Notes: generated by a model from the letters alone, not told the origin. A stretch of 64,000 nt of DNA from Arcticibacter tournemirensis (GCF_006716645.1 NZ_VFPL01000001.1:3286001-3350000), one strand, 5' to 3'; shown: positions 19,447 to 28,146, counted from the stretch's first letter. Program-made: numbers and translations.

Positions 19447-19765
19447 AATATTCTATAACCCGAACACAAAAGTCTGTATAATGTTTTAATATTGTCTACA
19501 AATATATACAGTTTTTTAATTAGCTTCTTTGGCTTGTCGATAAATAAGGTACCTTTTCCTGACCGTGTTCGGACTGGCTGCTTCTCAGGTTCTGGCTGGC
19601 TATGACTTGGCTTCGGTCTGGGTATTGGATTTTTTAGAAGAACTGTAGAAGAAATCCCATACCTGCGCCGAAGCCAGGCGGGCGAGGGTGCGACGCAGGT
19701 TCCTTTGAATCAATGTAAAAACCTGAAGGAATGTGGCTTGCTTGCTTTTGAGTTTCTTTGCCTTT
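19447..19765. other. Intergenic region between the regulator and rnpB
   Basis: Contains a TATATTTG-type box on the minus strand (19499-19506) that may serve the NtrC-like gene, and a GC-rich inverted stretch around 19661-19700 (ACCTGCG ... CGCAGGT). It also contains most of a minus-strand coding-like frame, listed separately. Confidence 0.5.
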
Positions 19766-19797
19766 AAATCAAACAGGCTCCTCCTTAGAGGAAGAGC
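19600..19797 (-). other. Coding-like frame without a start codon
   Basis: On the minus strand an open frame runs from just after a TAG (19798-19800) to a TAG at 19600-19602. It reads as plausible protein ('KLKSKQATFLQVFTLIQRNL', then 'ASAQVWDFFYSSSKKSNTQT') but has no ATG. It begins inside the terminator hairpin behind rnpB. It could be a relic of a gene, a gene with a non-standard start, or chance. Confidence 0.35.
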
Positions 19798-19808
19798 CTA
19801 TCTGATTT
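19766..19808 (-). terminator. Hairpin behind rnpB
   Basis: AAATCA/TGATTT and AGGCTC/GAGCCT pair around an inner CTCCTTAGAGGA hairpin, 5 nt beyond the 3' end of the RNase P RNA. The tail on the minus strand is TTTAAAGG, so it is a moderate terminator. Confidence 0.5.
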
Positions 19809-19812
19809 AAAA

Positions 19813-20202
19813 ATACAGGCCTGTAAGCCGGGTTCTGTTCTCATGAGTTACATGAGCTTCTATCATTTATCTGGCCCTGCCATTGCTGACAGGATCTAAC
19901 GACCTACCCGCTGATGCATCAACCTTGCGGAAGAACAGGGACGAGCAGCCCCTTGTCACCAGCTTATTTGGTCTTTCAACTCCTGGGGTTTACCGCAATG
20001 CATGTCGCCATACAAAGCCGTGAGCTCTTACCTCGCGTTTTCACCTTTTCCCTTGCAATTTTTTATTGTAAAGGTAGTTTGTTTTCTGTGGCACTTTCCG
20101 TACACAAACGTTAGTTGGCGCCCTTCCCGTTAGGAAGCAGGATGCTCTGTGTTGCCCGGACTTTCCTCCCTCCGTTACGGATGGCGATAGAACGGCCTGT
20201 TC
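19813..20202 (-). ncRNA. rnpB: RNase P RNA, bacterial class A
   Basis: The catalytic RNA of ribonuclease P, which trims the 5' leader of tRNA precursors. On the minus strand the universally conserved GAGGAAAGTCCGGGC (about 20152-20166) appears near the 5' end and ACAGAACCCGGCTTACAG near the 3' end. The terminal P1 helix is closed by ACAGGCC (20194-20200) pairing with GGCCTGT (19815-19821), which sets both ends to within a few bases. Length about 390 nt, normal for the class. Confidence 0.95.
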
Positions 20203-20261
20203 ACAAAGATAGGTTTTAATGATGACTAAACCTATATAATGACTAACACCTCAAAAAACGA

Positions 20262-20696
20262 CTAGGGCATCTCGCATTTCTTCAGAGTTTGTGTAGCCGC
20301 TGTTTGGTCATATAAACCTTGCTTATTTCCGAAGCTGTTTGTGATATAGGTAATTATTGCAGCAATATCGATATCAGGCAATTGGGGGTTCGGCGGCATC
20401 AGCCCATTATACTCTTTCCCATTCACCATAATCTTCTCATCCATGCCATTTTTAATGATACAAGCCAGTCTATCTCTGTTTTTTCGAAGGAACAATGTAT
20501 CCGAAAGAGGAGGGATCAGCTGCTGAAGACCATTTCCATCAGCGCCATGGCAGTTCTGGCAATAGGTATCATAAAGCTGTTTGCCGTTGGTATAATACCG
20601 GGCATAATTGAGATCGGTTTCGCTCTGGCAGGATCCGATAACGGCCCATGAAGAGATTGTAAGGAGCAGAATACAGATGATTCTATTTCTTATCAT
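20262..20696 (-). CDS. c-type cytochrome, probable lipoprotein
   Basis: A 144-residue monohaem cytochrome c. The haem site is C46-x-x-C49-H50 ('YCQNCHGADGNG') and M100 in 'GLMPPN' is the likely sixth ligand. The N-terminus (MIRNRIICILLLTISSWAVI then GSC) looks like a lipoprotein signal with acylated C23. It overlaps the end of the SCO gene by 14 bp, so the two are coupled. Electron transfer to a terminal oxidase or other periplasmic partner is likely; the partner is not in this window. Confidence 0.92.
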   Translation of the reverse strand: MIRNRIICILLLTISSWAVIGSCQSETDLNYARYYTNGKQLYDTYCQNCHGADGNGLQQLIPPLSDTLFLRKNRDRLACIIKNGMDEKIMVNGKEYNGLMPPNPQLPDIDIAAIITYITNSFGNKQGLYDQTAATQTLKKCEMP

Positions 20697-21339
20697 GCTG
20701 ATACTCCTTTAGCAGAGTTTCCATATCCGAAATCATCTGTTCCACCTGATCGGGTTGCGTACCGTCATAAGCTCCGCGGAGGCGTTTTTCCTTATCGATC
20801 AAAACAAACCACCCCTGATGGATATATCCTCCAGGAGCACTCTTATCTTCATTCACTGCCACCAGATAGTGTTTTTCTGCTAAAGTATACACAGAATCCC
20901 TGCCGCCCCGCAGGAATTGCCATTGTTTTCCACTAACACCAAGTTTCGTAGCATACTCTTTTAATACTGCGGGGGTGTCGTGCTTATAATCGATAGTGTG
21001 AGAGGCAATCATCACCTGCGGATTGTCCTTGAATTTATCATACACCTTCAGCATGTTGCGATGCATTACAGGACAGATAGAGGGACAGGTAGTAAAGAAA
21101 AAGTCAGCAACGTATATCTTACCATCAAAATCTTTGTTAGTTATCGCTGCACTATCCTGGTTGATAAAACTAAAGCTGGGTATAGTCTGGTAAATGGTAT
21201 CGGTTACTGTTTTACCATCAATTGTTTTTTCAACCGTTTCACGGTTACCAAGAACCGGAAGCTTTTTCTCTTCTTTCAAATTGCAGGCAGTTAATGCGAA
21301 TAAAAACAAGAACCCCGCAGATAAATAGTAAAATTTCAT
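20683..21339 (-). CDS. SCO1/SenC-family copper chaperone
   Basis: A 218-residue thioredoxin-fold protein with the copper-binding pair C85-x-x-x-C89 in 'FTTCPSICPV' and the distal histidine in 'GGYIHQGWFVL'. The N-terminus carries a lipobox (LTAC, C19), placing it in the envelope. SCO proteins deliver copper to the CuA site of cytochrome oxidase or keep its cysteines reduced. The coupled cytochrome c gene fits a respiratory role. Confidence 0.94.
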   Translation of the reverse strand: MKFYYLSAGFLFLFALTACNLKEEKKLPVLGNRETVEKTIDGKTVTDTIYQTIPSFSFINQDSAAITNKDFDGKIYVADFFFTTCPSICPVMHRNMLKVYDKFKDNPQVMIASHTIDYKHDTPAVLKEYATKLGVSGKQWQFLRGGRDSVYTLAEKHYLVAVNEDKSAPGGYIHQGWFVLIDKEKRLRGAYDGTQPDQVEQMISDMETLLKEYQHDKK

Positions 21340-21408
21340 GAATATCGATTCAATTATAAGGAGATATTCAGCAAAAGTACAGTATCGTAAAGGCTAATGC
21401 AAGTTGTA

Positions 21409-21416
21409 TATTTTTG
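21409..21416 (+). promoter_or_regulatory. Candidate -7 box before folB (TATTTTTG)
   Basis: Matches TAnnTTTG about 45 bp before the folB ATG. A second identical box at 21447-21454 would give an almost leaderless transcript. No good -33 box is visible for either. Confidence 0.35.
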
Positions 21417-21460
21417 CAAAAGTCACAATACATTAGAGACAATAGCTATTTTTGAACAGA

Positions 21461-21823
21461 ATGAATATCAAGAAAAAGATTGGATTGGAAGGTGTACGTT
21501 TTTTTGCCTATCATGGTTTTTATCCTGAAGAACAGATCCTGGGTAACGAATTTATAGTAGACATAATCACCGAGATGGATGTGCTGAGTGACGGAGACGA
21601 TGAATTGGCAAATACAGTGAACTATGAGCGGCTATTCGAAATAGCCGCATTGCAAATGAAAAAGACACAAAAACTTCTAGAAACCGTGGCGATTGGTATA
21701 CTGAACACTATAAAAGAAGAGTTTCCATCACTTGATACTATCCGTATAAGTATCCGAAAAACAAGACTTCCTCTGGAGGGTGAGATTAATAATTCTCTGG
21801 TAGAATTTACGTACAGGAAATAG
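21461..21823 (+). CDS. folB: Dihydroneopterin aldolase
   Basis: Converts 7,8-dihydroneopterin to 6-hydroxymethyl-7,8-dihydropterin and glycolaldehyde in folate synthesis. The 120-residue protein has the family pattern 'LEGVRFFAYHGFYPEEQILG' near the start, the 'TVNYERLFEIA' segment and the ending 'IRISIRKTRLPLEGEINNSL'. I start at ATG 21461; a TTG at 21452 would add three residues but lies within a promoter-like box. No other folate gene is adjacent. Confidence 0.93.
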   Translation: MNIKKKIGLEGVRFFAYHGFYPEEQILGNEFIVDIITEMDVLSDGDDELANTVNYERLFEIAALQMKKTQKLLETVAIGILNTIKEEFPSLDTIRISIRKTRLPLEGEINNSLVEFTYRK

Positions 21824-21837
21824 AAGTTAAAATATAA

Positions 21838-22263
21838 TTATACCGCAAGGGCTTCAAACGCGATCATCTTGTTTCGTTGTAATTCGGGAAGGAGGGCAGG
21901 CTTGCCCTTTTCAAAATCATAAAAAATACAGGTTGTTTTTCCTGTGGTGCAGATTTCTTCATCGGCATTCTTTTTAATTGTTAATATATATTCTACTTCA
22001 AAGCTGCAGTTGCCTACCCGGCTGGTACGAACGTAGGCGTATAGTTCATCGTTAAAGGTGACCGGTTTCAGATAGTTTAGCTCAGCCTTTCCAATGATGA
22101 TCCCTTTTGACTTGCTTTGCCAGCGTGTAATATGTTTCCAGTAACCGGAGTGGGCAATTTCAAAATAGGTAAGAAAAACGTCATTGTTTACCACTCCGAA
22201 GGCATTAAGATCGCCAAAGCGCACAGGTATGAAAGTCTTGTAGTTGAAGTCTATTAAGTTCAT
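21838..22263 (-). CDS. Hotdog-fold acyl-CoA thioesterase
   Basis: A 141-residue 4HBT-type thioesterase with the 'VRFGDLNAFGVVNNDVFLTY' region, where the catalytic aspartate of the family (usually R-x-x-D-x-D-x-x-G-H-x-N) is at D18. The usual H-x-N is replaced by V-N-N here, a common variant. Substrate unknown. It is divergent from hsp20 and the two share a paired repeat between them. Confidence 0.85.
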   Translation of the reverse strand: MNLIDFNYKTFIPVRFGDLNAFGVVNNDVFLTYFEIAHSGYWKHITRWQSKSKGIIIGKAELNYLKPVTFNDELYAYVRTSRVGNCSFEVEYILTIKKNADEEICTTGKTTCIFYDFEKGKPALLPELQRNKMIAFEALAV

Positions 22264-22265
22264 AA

Positions 22266-22316
22266 ATAAGACAAATTGTCGGTTAGTTTCTAAAATAATA
22301 AGTCAAATTGTCTTAT
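22266..22316. promoter_or_regulatory. Paired operator-like repeat between thioesterase and hsp20 genes
   Basis: Two nearly identical 15-mers, ATAAGACAAATTGTC (22266-22280) and ATAAGTCAAATTGTC (22298-22312), lie exactly 32 bp apart, three turns of B-DNA. Each contains a short palindrome of the form wCAA-N-TTGw, and the second continues into CTTAT so that it is also an inverted partner of the first. This is the layout expected for a cooperative dimeric repressor. The left copy starts 3 bp from the thioesterase ATG. Confidence 0.55.
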
Positions 22317-22401
22317 TATAAACGATTTTTCCCTTGAAATTGTTTTGGTATGAGCATTGTATTTATCGTTCCAAAACAAAAAAATAAGGAGGATATATAA
22401 A

Positions 22402-22842
22402 ATGACACTTGTAAAATTTGCAAATGGAAACAACGGGAGCGCTCTAAAACCTTGGTTTAATGATGTATTCGATTCAGTATTCAATGACTCATATGTAGCG
22501 GACCGCCTTACTTCAAGAATTCCGGCGGTAAACATAGCAGAGAGTGAAAGTGATTTTCATATAGAATTGGCGGTGCCCGGGTTGAAGAAAGAAGACTTCA
22601 AGATTAATCTCGACAAGAATATATTGAACATTTCTGCTGAAAAGAAGAATGAGACCACCCCTGAGGGTAAAAAGTATAACCGCAGGGAGTATAGCTACTC
22701 TTCTTTCGTACGATCGTTTACTTTACCGGAAACAGCCGACTATAGCAAAATTGAAGCTGAATACGTTGACGGTATTTTGAAGGTGAACGTGGCTAAAAGA
22801 GAAGAAGCTAAGGTGTTATCAAGAGAAATCTCAGTTAAATAA
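22402..22842 (+). CDS. Small heat-shock protein (Hsp20/alpha-crystallin)
   Basis: An ATP-independent chaperone of 146 residues that binds unfolding proteins. I start at ATG 22402 because AAGGAGG lies just upstream (22386-22392), a strong ribosome site by the standards of this genome. The alpha-crystallin domain covers about residues 38-140 with 'AVPGLKKEDFKINLDKN', 'YSSFVRSFTLPE' and 'YVDGILKVNVAK'. CTTGAAA at 22333-22339 resembles a sigma-32 -35 box, but no matching -10 was convincing. Confidence 0.95.
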   Translation: MTLVKFANGNNGSALKPWFNDVFDSVFNDSYVADRLTSRIPAVNIAESESDFHIELAVPGLKKEDFKINLDKNILNISAEKKNETTPEGKKYNRREYSYSSFVRSFTLPETADYSKIEAEYVDGILKVNVAKREEAKVLSREISVK

Positions 22843-22914
22843 AGTCTAAGGGAATTTGTAACAGGTAAGTGCTTTTTTACGAAACCATTGTTAAAAAGCA
22901 TTTGTTAACAGAAC

Positions 22915-22950
22915 AAAGGCGTTGCTTAATCAGGCGGCGCCTTTTTGTTT
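22915..22950 (+). terminator. Intrinsic terminator behind hsp20
   Basis: AAAGGCG (22915-22921) pairs with CGCCTTT (22938-22944), followed by TTGTTTT. A second AT-rich hairpin (TGCTTTTTTA with TTAAAAAGCA) lies just before it at about 22870-22901. Confidence 0.7.
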
Positions 22951-22976
22951 TACAGCTTAAAATGTATTTTTGAACC

Positions 22977-24287
22977 ATGCATCGAGAAATACCTGAAACA
23001 AAAAGAAAAGCTCTTAAAATCAATCTTGACCCCACCATCTATGGTACATTTGCCGAAATTGGTGCAGGTCAGGAGGTAGCGAGAAATTTCTTTACTGCCG
23101 GGGCAGCGTCGGGGACAATAGCGAAAACCATGTCGGCCTACGACATGGCATTCAGCAATGAGATTTATGGTTCGGAAAAATCCGGAAGATATGTAAGTAA
23201 ATCGCGGCTTGAAAAAATGCTCAGACATGAGTTTGATCTGTTGACTGAGCGGCTTTCCGGCGAAAAGTATCAGGATAGACGTTTTTTTGCGTTTGCCAAC
23301 ACGGTTACCACTCTTAATTATAATAAAACGAACGATCCGCACGGTTGGGTAGGTATCATGTTCCAGTCGGAGCCTGGAGGAGAAGCAAATGAGATTATAC
23401 TGCATATCCGCTTGCTCGATAGCGACAACAGCCTTCAGCAGAATGTGCTGGGTATTGTAGGGGTAAATCTGGTCTTTGCTGCTTTCTTCTTATCTCAGGA
23501 TGTGCAATCAATGATAGAGTCGCTGGTTGATAACCTGTCGGTTGGTTCTGTTGAGATCGATTTAATCAATCTGCGTGGCCCATGTTTTAAGCATGCGAAT
23601 GATCGCCTCGTTAATCTCTATCTTATAGCCAAAGGCTTTTCGAGTGCCGCAATCTTCGATAAGAACACCCAGGTATGTCAGTCGAAGGATGTTTTGTATA
23701 AAAGGGACATTATGATCCTTCGAACGAAATACCGGCAAAAATCAACGCCAAACTTCGATTTGTTTAACAGGGCTGTCGAACAATTTAAACGATCGCAGAA
23801 CATTGGCGATGAAAACCTTCTCGTTTTAATAGAGGTGTTAATGTCTAATATGCTCGACGACGACCAGGAAATAAACACCTCAGATCTTGAGGAATTTGCA
23901 AACCGTGCTGAAGAGCTGTGCTCTACCGGCAACAATGTTATTGTATCAAACTTCACCCGTAACCACAAACTGGCTCAATATCTCTCGAGGTGCAAACCTC
24001 ATAGCGTGGGCATTTCTACCAATATAGCTAATCTCAGGCGTATATTCGATTCGACGAAGTATGGTGAAAACTATACTGACGAACTGCTTGCATATGTAAG
24101 CGACCTTTTCAGTAGAAACGTTAAATTATACGCTTATCCTTATCTCGACAAAAGAAACAATCAGATCATTACGACTCATAATATGCCAGTGTCGGAAGAA
24201 GCAAAGCCTTTGTTCGAGTTCCTCATAAAGAATAACTATATCACCGACATAGAAAGCTATGATAAAAAGGATGTGAAGACGGTATAA
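22977..24287 (+). CDS. Conserved uncharacterised cytoplasmic protein
   Basis: A 436-residue protein beginning MHREIPETKRKALKINLDPT and containing 'YGTFAEIGAGQEVARNFFTA' and 'GAASGTIAKTMSAYDMAFSN', very strongly conserved-looking stretches. It has no signal peptide and no clear membrane helix. I recall that relatives are sometimes labelled TonB-dependent receptor or nicotinate-nucleotide adenylyltransferase, but I see neither a plug/barrel nor an HxGH motif, so both names look wrong. The C-terminal third is predicted soluble and mixed alpha/beta. Function unknown; the gene is alone behind the hsp20 terminator. Confidence 0.85.
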   Translation: MHREIPETKRKALKINLDPTIYGTFAEIGAGQEVARNFFTAGAASGTIAKTMSAYDMAFSNEIYGSEKSGRYVSKSRLEKMLRHEFDLLTERLSGEKYQDRRFFAFANTVTTLNYNKTNDPHGWVGIMFQSEPGGEANEIILHIRLLDSDNSLQQNVLGIVGVNLVFAAFFLSQDVQSMIESLVDNLSVGSVEIDLINLRGPCFKHANDRLVNLYLIAKGFSSAAIFDKNTQVCQSKDVLYKRDIMILRTKYRQKSTPNFDLFNRAVEQFKRSQNIGDENLLVLIEVLMSNMLDDDQEINTSDLEEFANRAEELCSTGNNVIVSNFTRNHKLAQYLSRCKPHSVGISTNIANLRRIFDSTKYGENYTDELLAYVSDLFSRNVKLYAYPYLDKRNNQIITTHNMPVSEEAKPLFEFLIKNNYITDIESYDKKDVKTV

Positions 24288-24300
24288 GGTTTCAGATAAT

Positions 24301-25299
24301 TTACTTACGGAACAGGCGTTCTACAGCATCGCTCACAAGGTTGAAGTCAGGATTGACCGTCCAGTCTATTACATCGTGAAGACTCCGGTTCTGTGGCGCC
24401 CAGCGATCAGATTCACCATCGAGGCTGATTACTACACTTGGAGTTTTCAGCGCTGCTGCAATATGAGAAACGCCGGTACAATTCGAAATCAATGCGAAGG
24501 CCCTTTCAATAAGAACAGCTACAGCGCCCATGCTGGTCTTGCCTGCAGCTATAACAGGTGGGTGAAACATGTGCGACACCACGGCATTCACAATATCAAG
24601 TTCATCTGAAGTTCCGGTAAGAACGGGGGTGAATCCCTGTCCGGCAACAATATCAGCCAGCTGCGCAAAGTACTCAGGAGGCCATCTCCTCCAGGCGCCC
24701 CTCGATCCGGGGTGAATACAAACATATTTCTTCTCCTCGATAGGAAGAGCGGTTTCATTAAAGTCGGCGTAATCCCGGGCGGTTAACGGAAATTCCAGGT
24801 CTGTCCCCAAAGGAGGTATACCTAAAAACTCCATCAGTTTTACATGTCTTTCTGCCTCATGTCCGTAGTTGGGATACTCCATAAACAAGCCATTATCCGG
24901 AGCGTAAATACCTTCTTTGAAATATCCTGCGGAGTATTCTGCTCCCAAGAGTTCTATCATCGGATTTACAATGGTACCGTTTCCCTGCATCTGGAGTATG
25001 AGGTTAAACTCCTCGCCGATCATTTTTTCAAGAAACGTGCAAAACACGGGAGCGCTGAACTCCTGCTCAGGTAATCCCGGGTAGCCCGGAAACCAGATAA
25101 AGCGATCGATATAGTCTTTGAACCTTTCTGTAAAACTCTTTGCCCAGGGTAATCCCAGCAACGTAATCTCGGCATCAGGATAGGATGCTCTGAGCGCCCG
25201 TATTGCCGGAACTGCACAAAGCATGTCACCTAACTGAAGGGCTCTGAATATCGCAATTTTTTTCACGTATGCGGGTGATAGTTTTAAATGGAAGTCCAT
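24301..25299 (-). CDS. Glycosyltransferase family 9 (heptosyltransferase-like)
   Basis: A 332-residue GT-B fold enzyme with 'IAIFRALQLGDMLCAVPAIR' near the start and 'VCIHPGSRGAWRRWPPEYFA' and 'ISNCTGVSHIAAALKTPSVV' in the C-terminal half, the nucleotide-sugar binding motifs of ADP-heptose transferases. It probably adds a sugar to lipopolysaccharide or another surface glycan; the donor is not certain. It is 11 bp behind the GT2 gene in the same direction. Confidence 0.9.
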   Translation of the reverse strand: MDFHLKLSPAYVKKIAIFRALQLGDMLCAVPAIRALRASYPDAEITLLGLPWAKSFTERFKDYIDRFIWFPGYPGLPEQEFSAPVFCTFLEKMIGEEFNLILQMQGNGTIVNPMIELLGAEYSAGYFKEGIYAPDNGLFMEYPNYGHEAERHVKLMEFLGIPPLGTDLEFPLTARDYADFNETALPIEEKKYVCIHPGSRGAWRRWPPEYFAQLADIVAGQGFTPVLTGTSDELDIVNAVVSHMFHPPVIAAGKTSMGAVAVLIERAFALISNCTGVSHIAAALKTPSVVISLDGESDRWAPQNRSLHDVIDWTVNPDFNLVSDAVERLFRK

Positions 25300-25310
25300 A
25301 TCGTGTTAAA

Positions 25311-26309
25311 TTAATAGTTGAAAGCTACATTTATGAATACCGTTATCTGAAAAAACCATACTCTAAACTTAGCGGAGCCATATAATTGCCAGAAGATGGA
25401 GGCGAAAGGGATAACAACGGAGGTGGCAATCATTTCGACAACGTGTTTCCTGCATCGCGACGTATCAGTAAGGCGTTTTTCAATAAATGCTATAAGCAGG
25501 GTAAGCCAGCCTAAAAGGGAAATCAACCCCTTAAACGGGTGGCCCGCAGCGAAAAAAACAACCGCTCCAGAAAAGAGCAACAGCATCACATAGTAGTTCC
25601 AGGAGGGGTGAGGTTTAATTCGTTGCCTGTAAAGAGCAGGGTATTTTTTATAAAGAAGTGCATTGTAAAGTCCTTTCTTTTGCTCTTTTATACTAACGCC
25701 CCAGGGAACCTCGCGTATCGGATGCGTTACAACGGCCTGGATGGGATGGATAGGTATCTCATTGCTTATAAAGTTGAAATGCAGGTCGCTGTCCTCGCGC
25801 CATGCCATACCGAATCGTTCGTCGAAACCTCCCACGCATTTTAAAGCCTGCCGGGTGCAGATACAGTTCGCAGTTACAAATTCAGCCGTTTCAAGTTTGG
25901 ATATGTTTCGTTCGTAATCAGTTGGATTCCTGGAGATTGGAACGATAACCTTTCCTGTAAATACAACCAGTTGTTCTCCTTTGTATGCCTTCCATGCAGC
26001 TTGAAGCCAGTTAGGACTCGGAAGGCAGTCATCGTCGGTAAAAGCAATCAAATGTCCCGTTGCATTCATCCAGCCGGCATTCCTTGAAGCGGCTGGCCCT
26101 TTCTTTCCAGGAATAGAAATGTAGCGGATCTTTGGAATTACTGTATCTATCCAGAATTTCATGGCCTCGCTTGTTGCCTGGTCCGGACCATCACTCACCA
26201 CGATCACTTCATACTCGTTCTTGTCGAAATTCTGCCGTATTAATGCTTCCAGACATCGAACCAGAAGCTGCGGTCGCCGATATGTAGGAATCACAACAGA
26301 TATTTTCAT
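25311..26309 (-). CDS. Glycosyltransferase family 2
   Basis: A 332-residue inverting GT-A enzyme. 'ISVVIPTYRRPQLLVRCLEA' starts the fold, 'VVSDGPDQAT' and the metal-binding 'AFTDDDCLPSPNWL' (DDD) follow, and two or three C-terminal hydrophobic helices suggest membrane association. I place the start at 26309, where ATGA overlaps the stop codon of the carbamoyltransferase gene; an ATG two codons upstream is also possible. It likely builds a surface polysaccharide. Confidence 0.9.
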   Translation of the reverse strand: MKISVVIPTYRRPQLLVRCLEALIRQNFDKNEYEVIVVSDGPDQATSEAMKFWIDTVIPKIRYISIPGKKGPAASRNAGWMNATGHLIAFTDDDCLPSPNWLQAAWKAYKGEQLVVFTGKVIVPISRNPTDYERNISKLETAEFVTANCICTRQALKCVGGFDERFGMAWREDSDLHFNFISNEIPIHPIQAVVTHPIREVPWGVSIKEQKKGLYNALLYKKYPALYRQRIKPHPSWNYYVMLLLFSGAVVFFAAGHPFKGLISLLGWLTLLIAFIEKRLTDTSRCRKHVVEMIATSVVIPFASIFWQLYGSAKFRVWFFQITVFINVAFNY

Positions 26310-28030
26310 CTGCAATCTTTCTCTATTAAAAACGAACCAATGATCAATGCATCAAACGGAGAAGTCCAGAAACATTCAATCGCATCCCGTGGACTGCAAA
26401 CGATGGGTTTTCCCAACGTATTGAAAGAGGTATTTACGAGCACCGGTACTCCGGTGATCTTTTTGAATTCCTCGAGTAATTTATAATAAGAAGGATGCTG
26501 GTCTCTATTAATGGTCTGTATTCGTGCTGTTCCGTCGACATGTCGAACCGCAGGTATTTTGTCAGCCTTATCTGGCTTAACATTATAAATAAAGAGCATA
26601 TAGGGTGAATATTCAGCGTTTTCAAACCACTCATGTGCATCTTCCTCAAGTACTACCGGTGCAACAGGCCTGAAGTCCTCACGGTCCTTCACCTCGTTTA
26701 ATCTGGCCTGCATGGACGGACTGATGGGAGAGGCCAGTATGGAGCGGCTTCCGAGAGCGCGCGGCCCAAACTCCATTCTCCCTTGATACCAGCCAATAAT
26801 CTTGTCCTGAGCCAGTATTTCGGCCGTCTCCCGGGCAACGTCCTCCAGTTTTCTGTAAGGCACCTTCGCCCATTTCATAAATTTCTCGATCTCCGCGTCC
26901 GAATACTCAGGCCCCCAGTAAGCATGTGTCATCTCAAAATCTTTTTGATGGCTTTGCCTTTGCTGTGCATCTATCCATATAGCTGCTCCCAGAGCTGTAC
27001 CTGAATCACCCGATGCCGGTTGTACCCATACTTTTTTGAACGGCCCTTTGTCGCGAATCCGGGCATTCAACACGCAGTTAAGTGCTACTCCACCGGCCAT
27101 GCACAAGTTGTCCTGCCGGGTTTCTCTATGGAGCCAGTCGGCAATATCGAGCACTTTTTCCTCAAGCGCCAGTTGAAGAGAGCGTGCAATGTTAAAATGA
27201 TGTGAGGTAAACTCTTCGTGCCGTAGCCTGGAGGGGCCAAAGCGCTCCTCAAAGTTCTTGTTGGTGATAGTATACTGACCGCCGGAGCTAACTTGTATCA
27301 TCTCCCTGAAGTCGTTTATAAACTCTGGCTTCCCGTAAGAGGCGAGGGCCATTACCTTATATTCATCTGAGGAATGCAGAAAGCCAAGGTATGATGTGAT
27401 TTCCTCATAGAGCAAGCCCAGTGAATGCGGCATATTCACTTGTCCAATTCGATCAAGGGAGGTTCCGCTTCCTACATTATAAGTAGTAGTGGCCAGCTCG
27501 CCGCGTCCATCAAATGTCATCACCGCGGCTTCTGTAAACGGCGAAGGGTGGAAAGCACTAGCCCCATGGCTTAGATGATGCTCGACATAATGAAACTGAA
27601 AACTATCTAAACGCGTGCCTTTAAATCGCTTCTGAAGGTGATGAGGATAGCCGTCCTTAAGCTGGCGCGGCGCGTTAATAATGTAAGAAAGAAAGAGGGA
27701 ATCCCATGGATTTAGCCATTCCGTATTTGCCGATCCTGGCGACTGGAATAATGGCACTTCAATCACGGGTTTATTCCGATATTTCTCTCCAAGCAAAAGG
27801 TAAGGATCGAATGAGTAAGCTACATGGTCAACATCATTCAGATGGATCCCAGCTACCTGTAAACAATAGTCTATTGCGTGAAAAGGGAGCTCCCATGTGC
27901 TGAACGGAACAGGGCGTTTGCCATGTTTAATATGAGTAAAACGTTCGTCTTCTGCTGCAGCAATTAATATCCCGTCTTTGAGGATACAGGCTGCGGAATC
28001 ATGAAAAACAGCATTGATACCTAAGGTGTA
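26306..28030 (-). CDS. NodU/CmcH-family carbamoyltransferase
   Basis: A 574-residue enzyme expected to transfer a carbamoyl group from carbamoyl phosphate to a sugar or secondary metabolite hydroxyl. The Kae1-like N-terminal half begins 'YTLGINAVFHDSAACILKDG' and contains 'HHLSHGASAFHPSPF'; 'CMAGGVALNCVLNARI' and the C-terminal 'WYQGRMEFGPRALGSRSILA' are the family signatures. I start at ATG 28030 because upstream codons are not conserved-looking and would overlap the divergent gene. With the two coupled glycosyltransferases it suggests a carbamoylated surface glycan. Confidence 0.92.
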   Translation of the reverse strand, partial: YTLGINAVFHDSAACILKDGILIAAAEDERFTHIKHGKRPVPFSTWELPFHAIDYCLQVAGIHLNDVDHVAYSFDPYLLLGEKYRNKPVIEVPLFQSPGSANTEWLNPWDSLFLSYIINAPRQLKDGYPHHLQKRFKGTRLDSFQFHYVEHHLSHGASAFHPSPFTEAAVMTFDGRGELATTTYNVGSGTSLDRIGQVNMPHSLGLLYEEITSYLGFLHSSDEYKVMALASYGKPEFINDFREMIQVSSGGQYTITNKNFEERFGPSRLRHEEFTSHHFNIARSLQLALEEKVLDIADWLHRETRQDNLCMAGGVALNCVLNARIRDKGPFKKVWVQPASGDSGTALGAAIWIDAQQRQSHQKDFEMTHAYWGPEYSDAEIEKFMKWAKVPYRKLEDVARETAEILAQDKIIGWYQGRMEFGPRALGSRSILASPISPSMQARLNEVKDREDFRPVAPVVLEEDAHEWFENAEYSPYMLFIYNVKPDKADKIPAVRHVDGTARIQTINRDQHPSYYKLLEEFKKITGVPVLVNTSFNTLGKPIVCSPRDAIECFWTSPFDALIIGSFLIEKDCR

Positions 28031-28146
28031 CATAAAAGTAGATTTGCAGCTAATAAATATCATACAGGCATAAAATGTTTTTAAAGGTTTTACAACACTC
28101 AAAACACTTTACAAATCAGGCTGTTCCATATTTAAAACATCTACCG

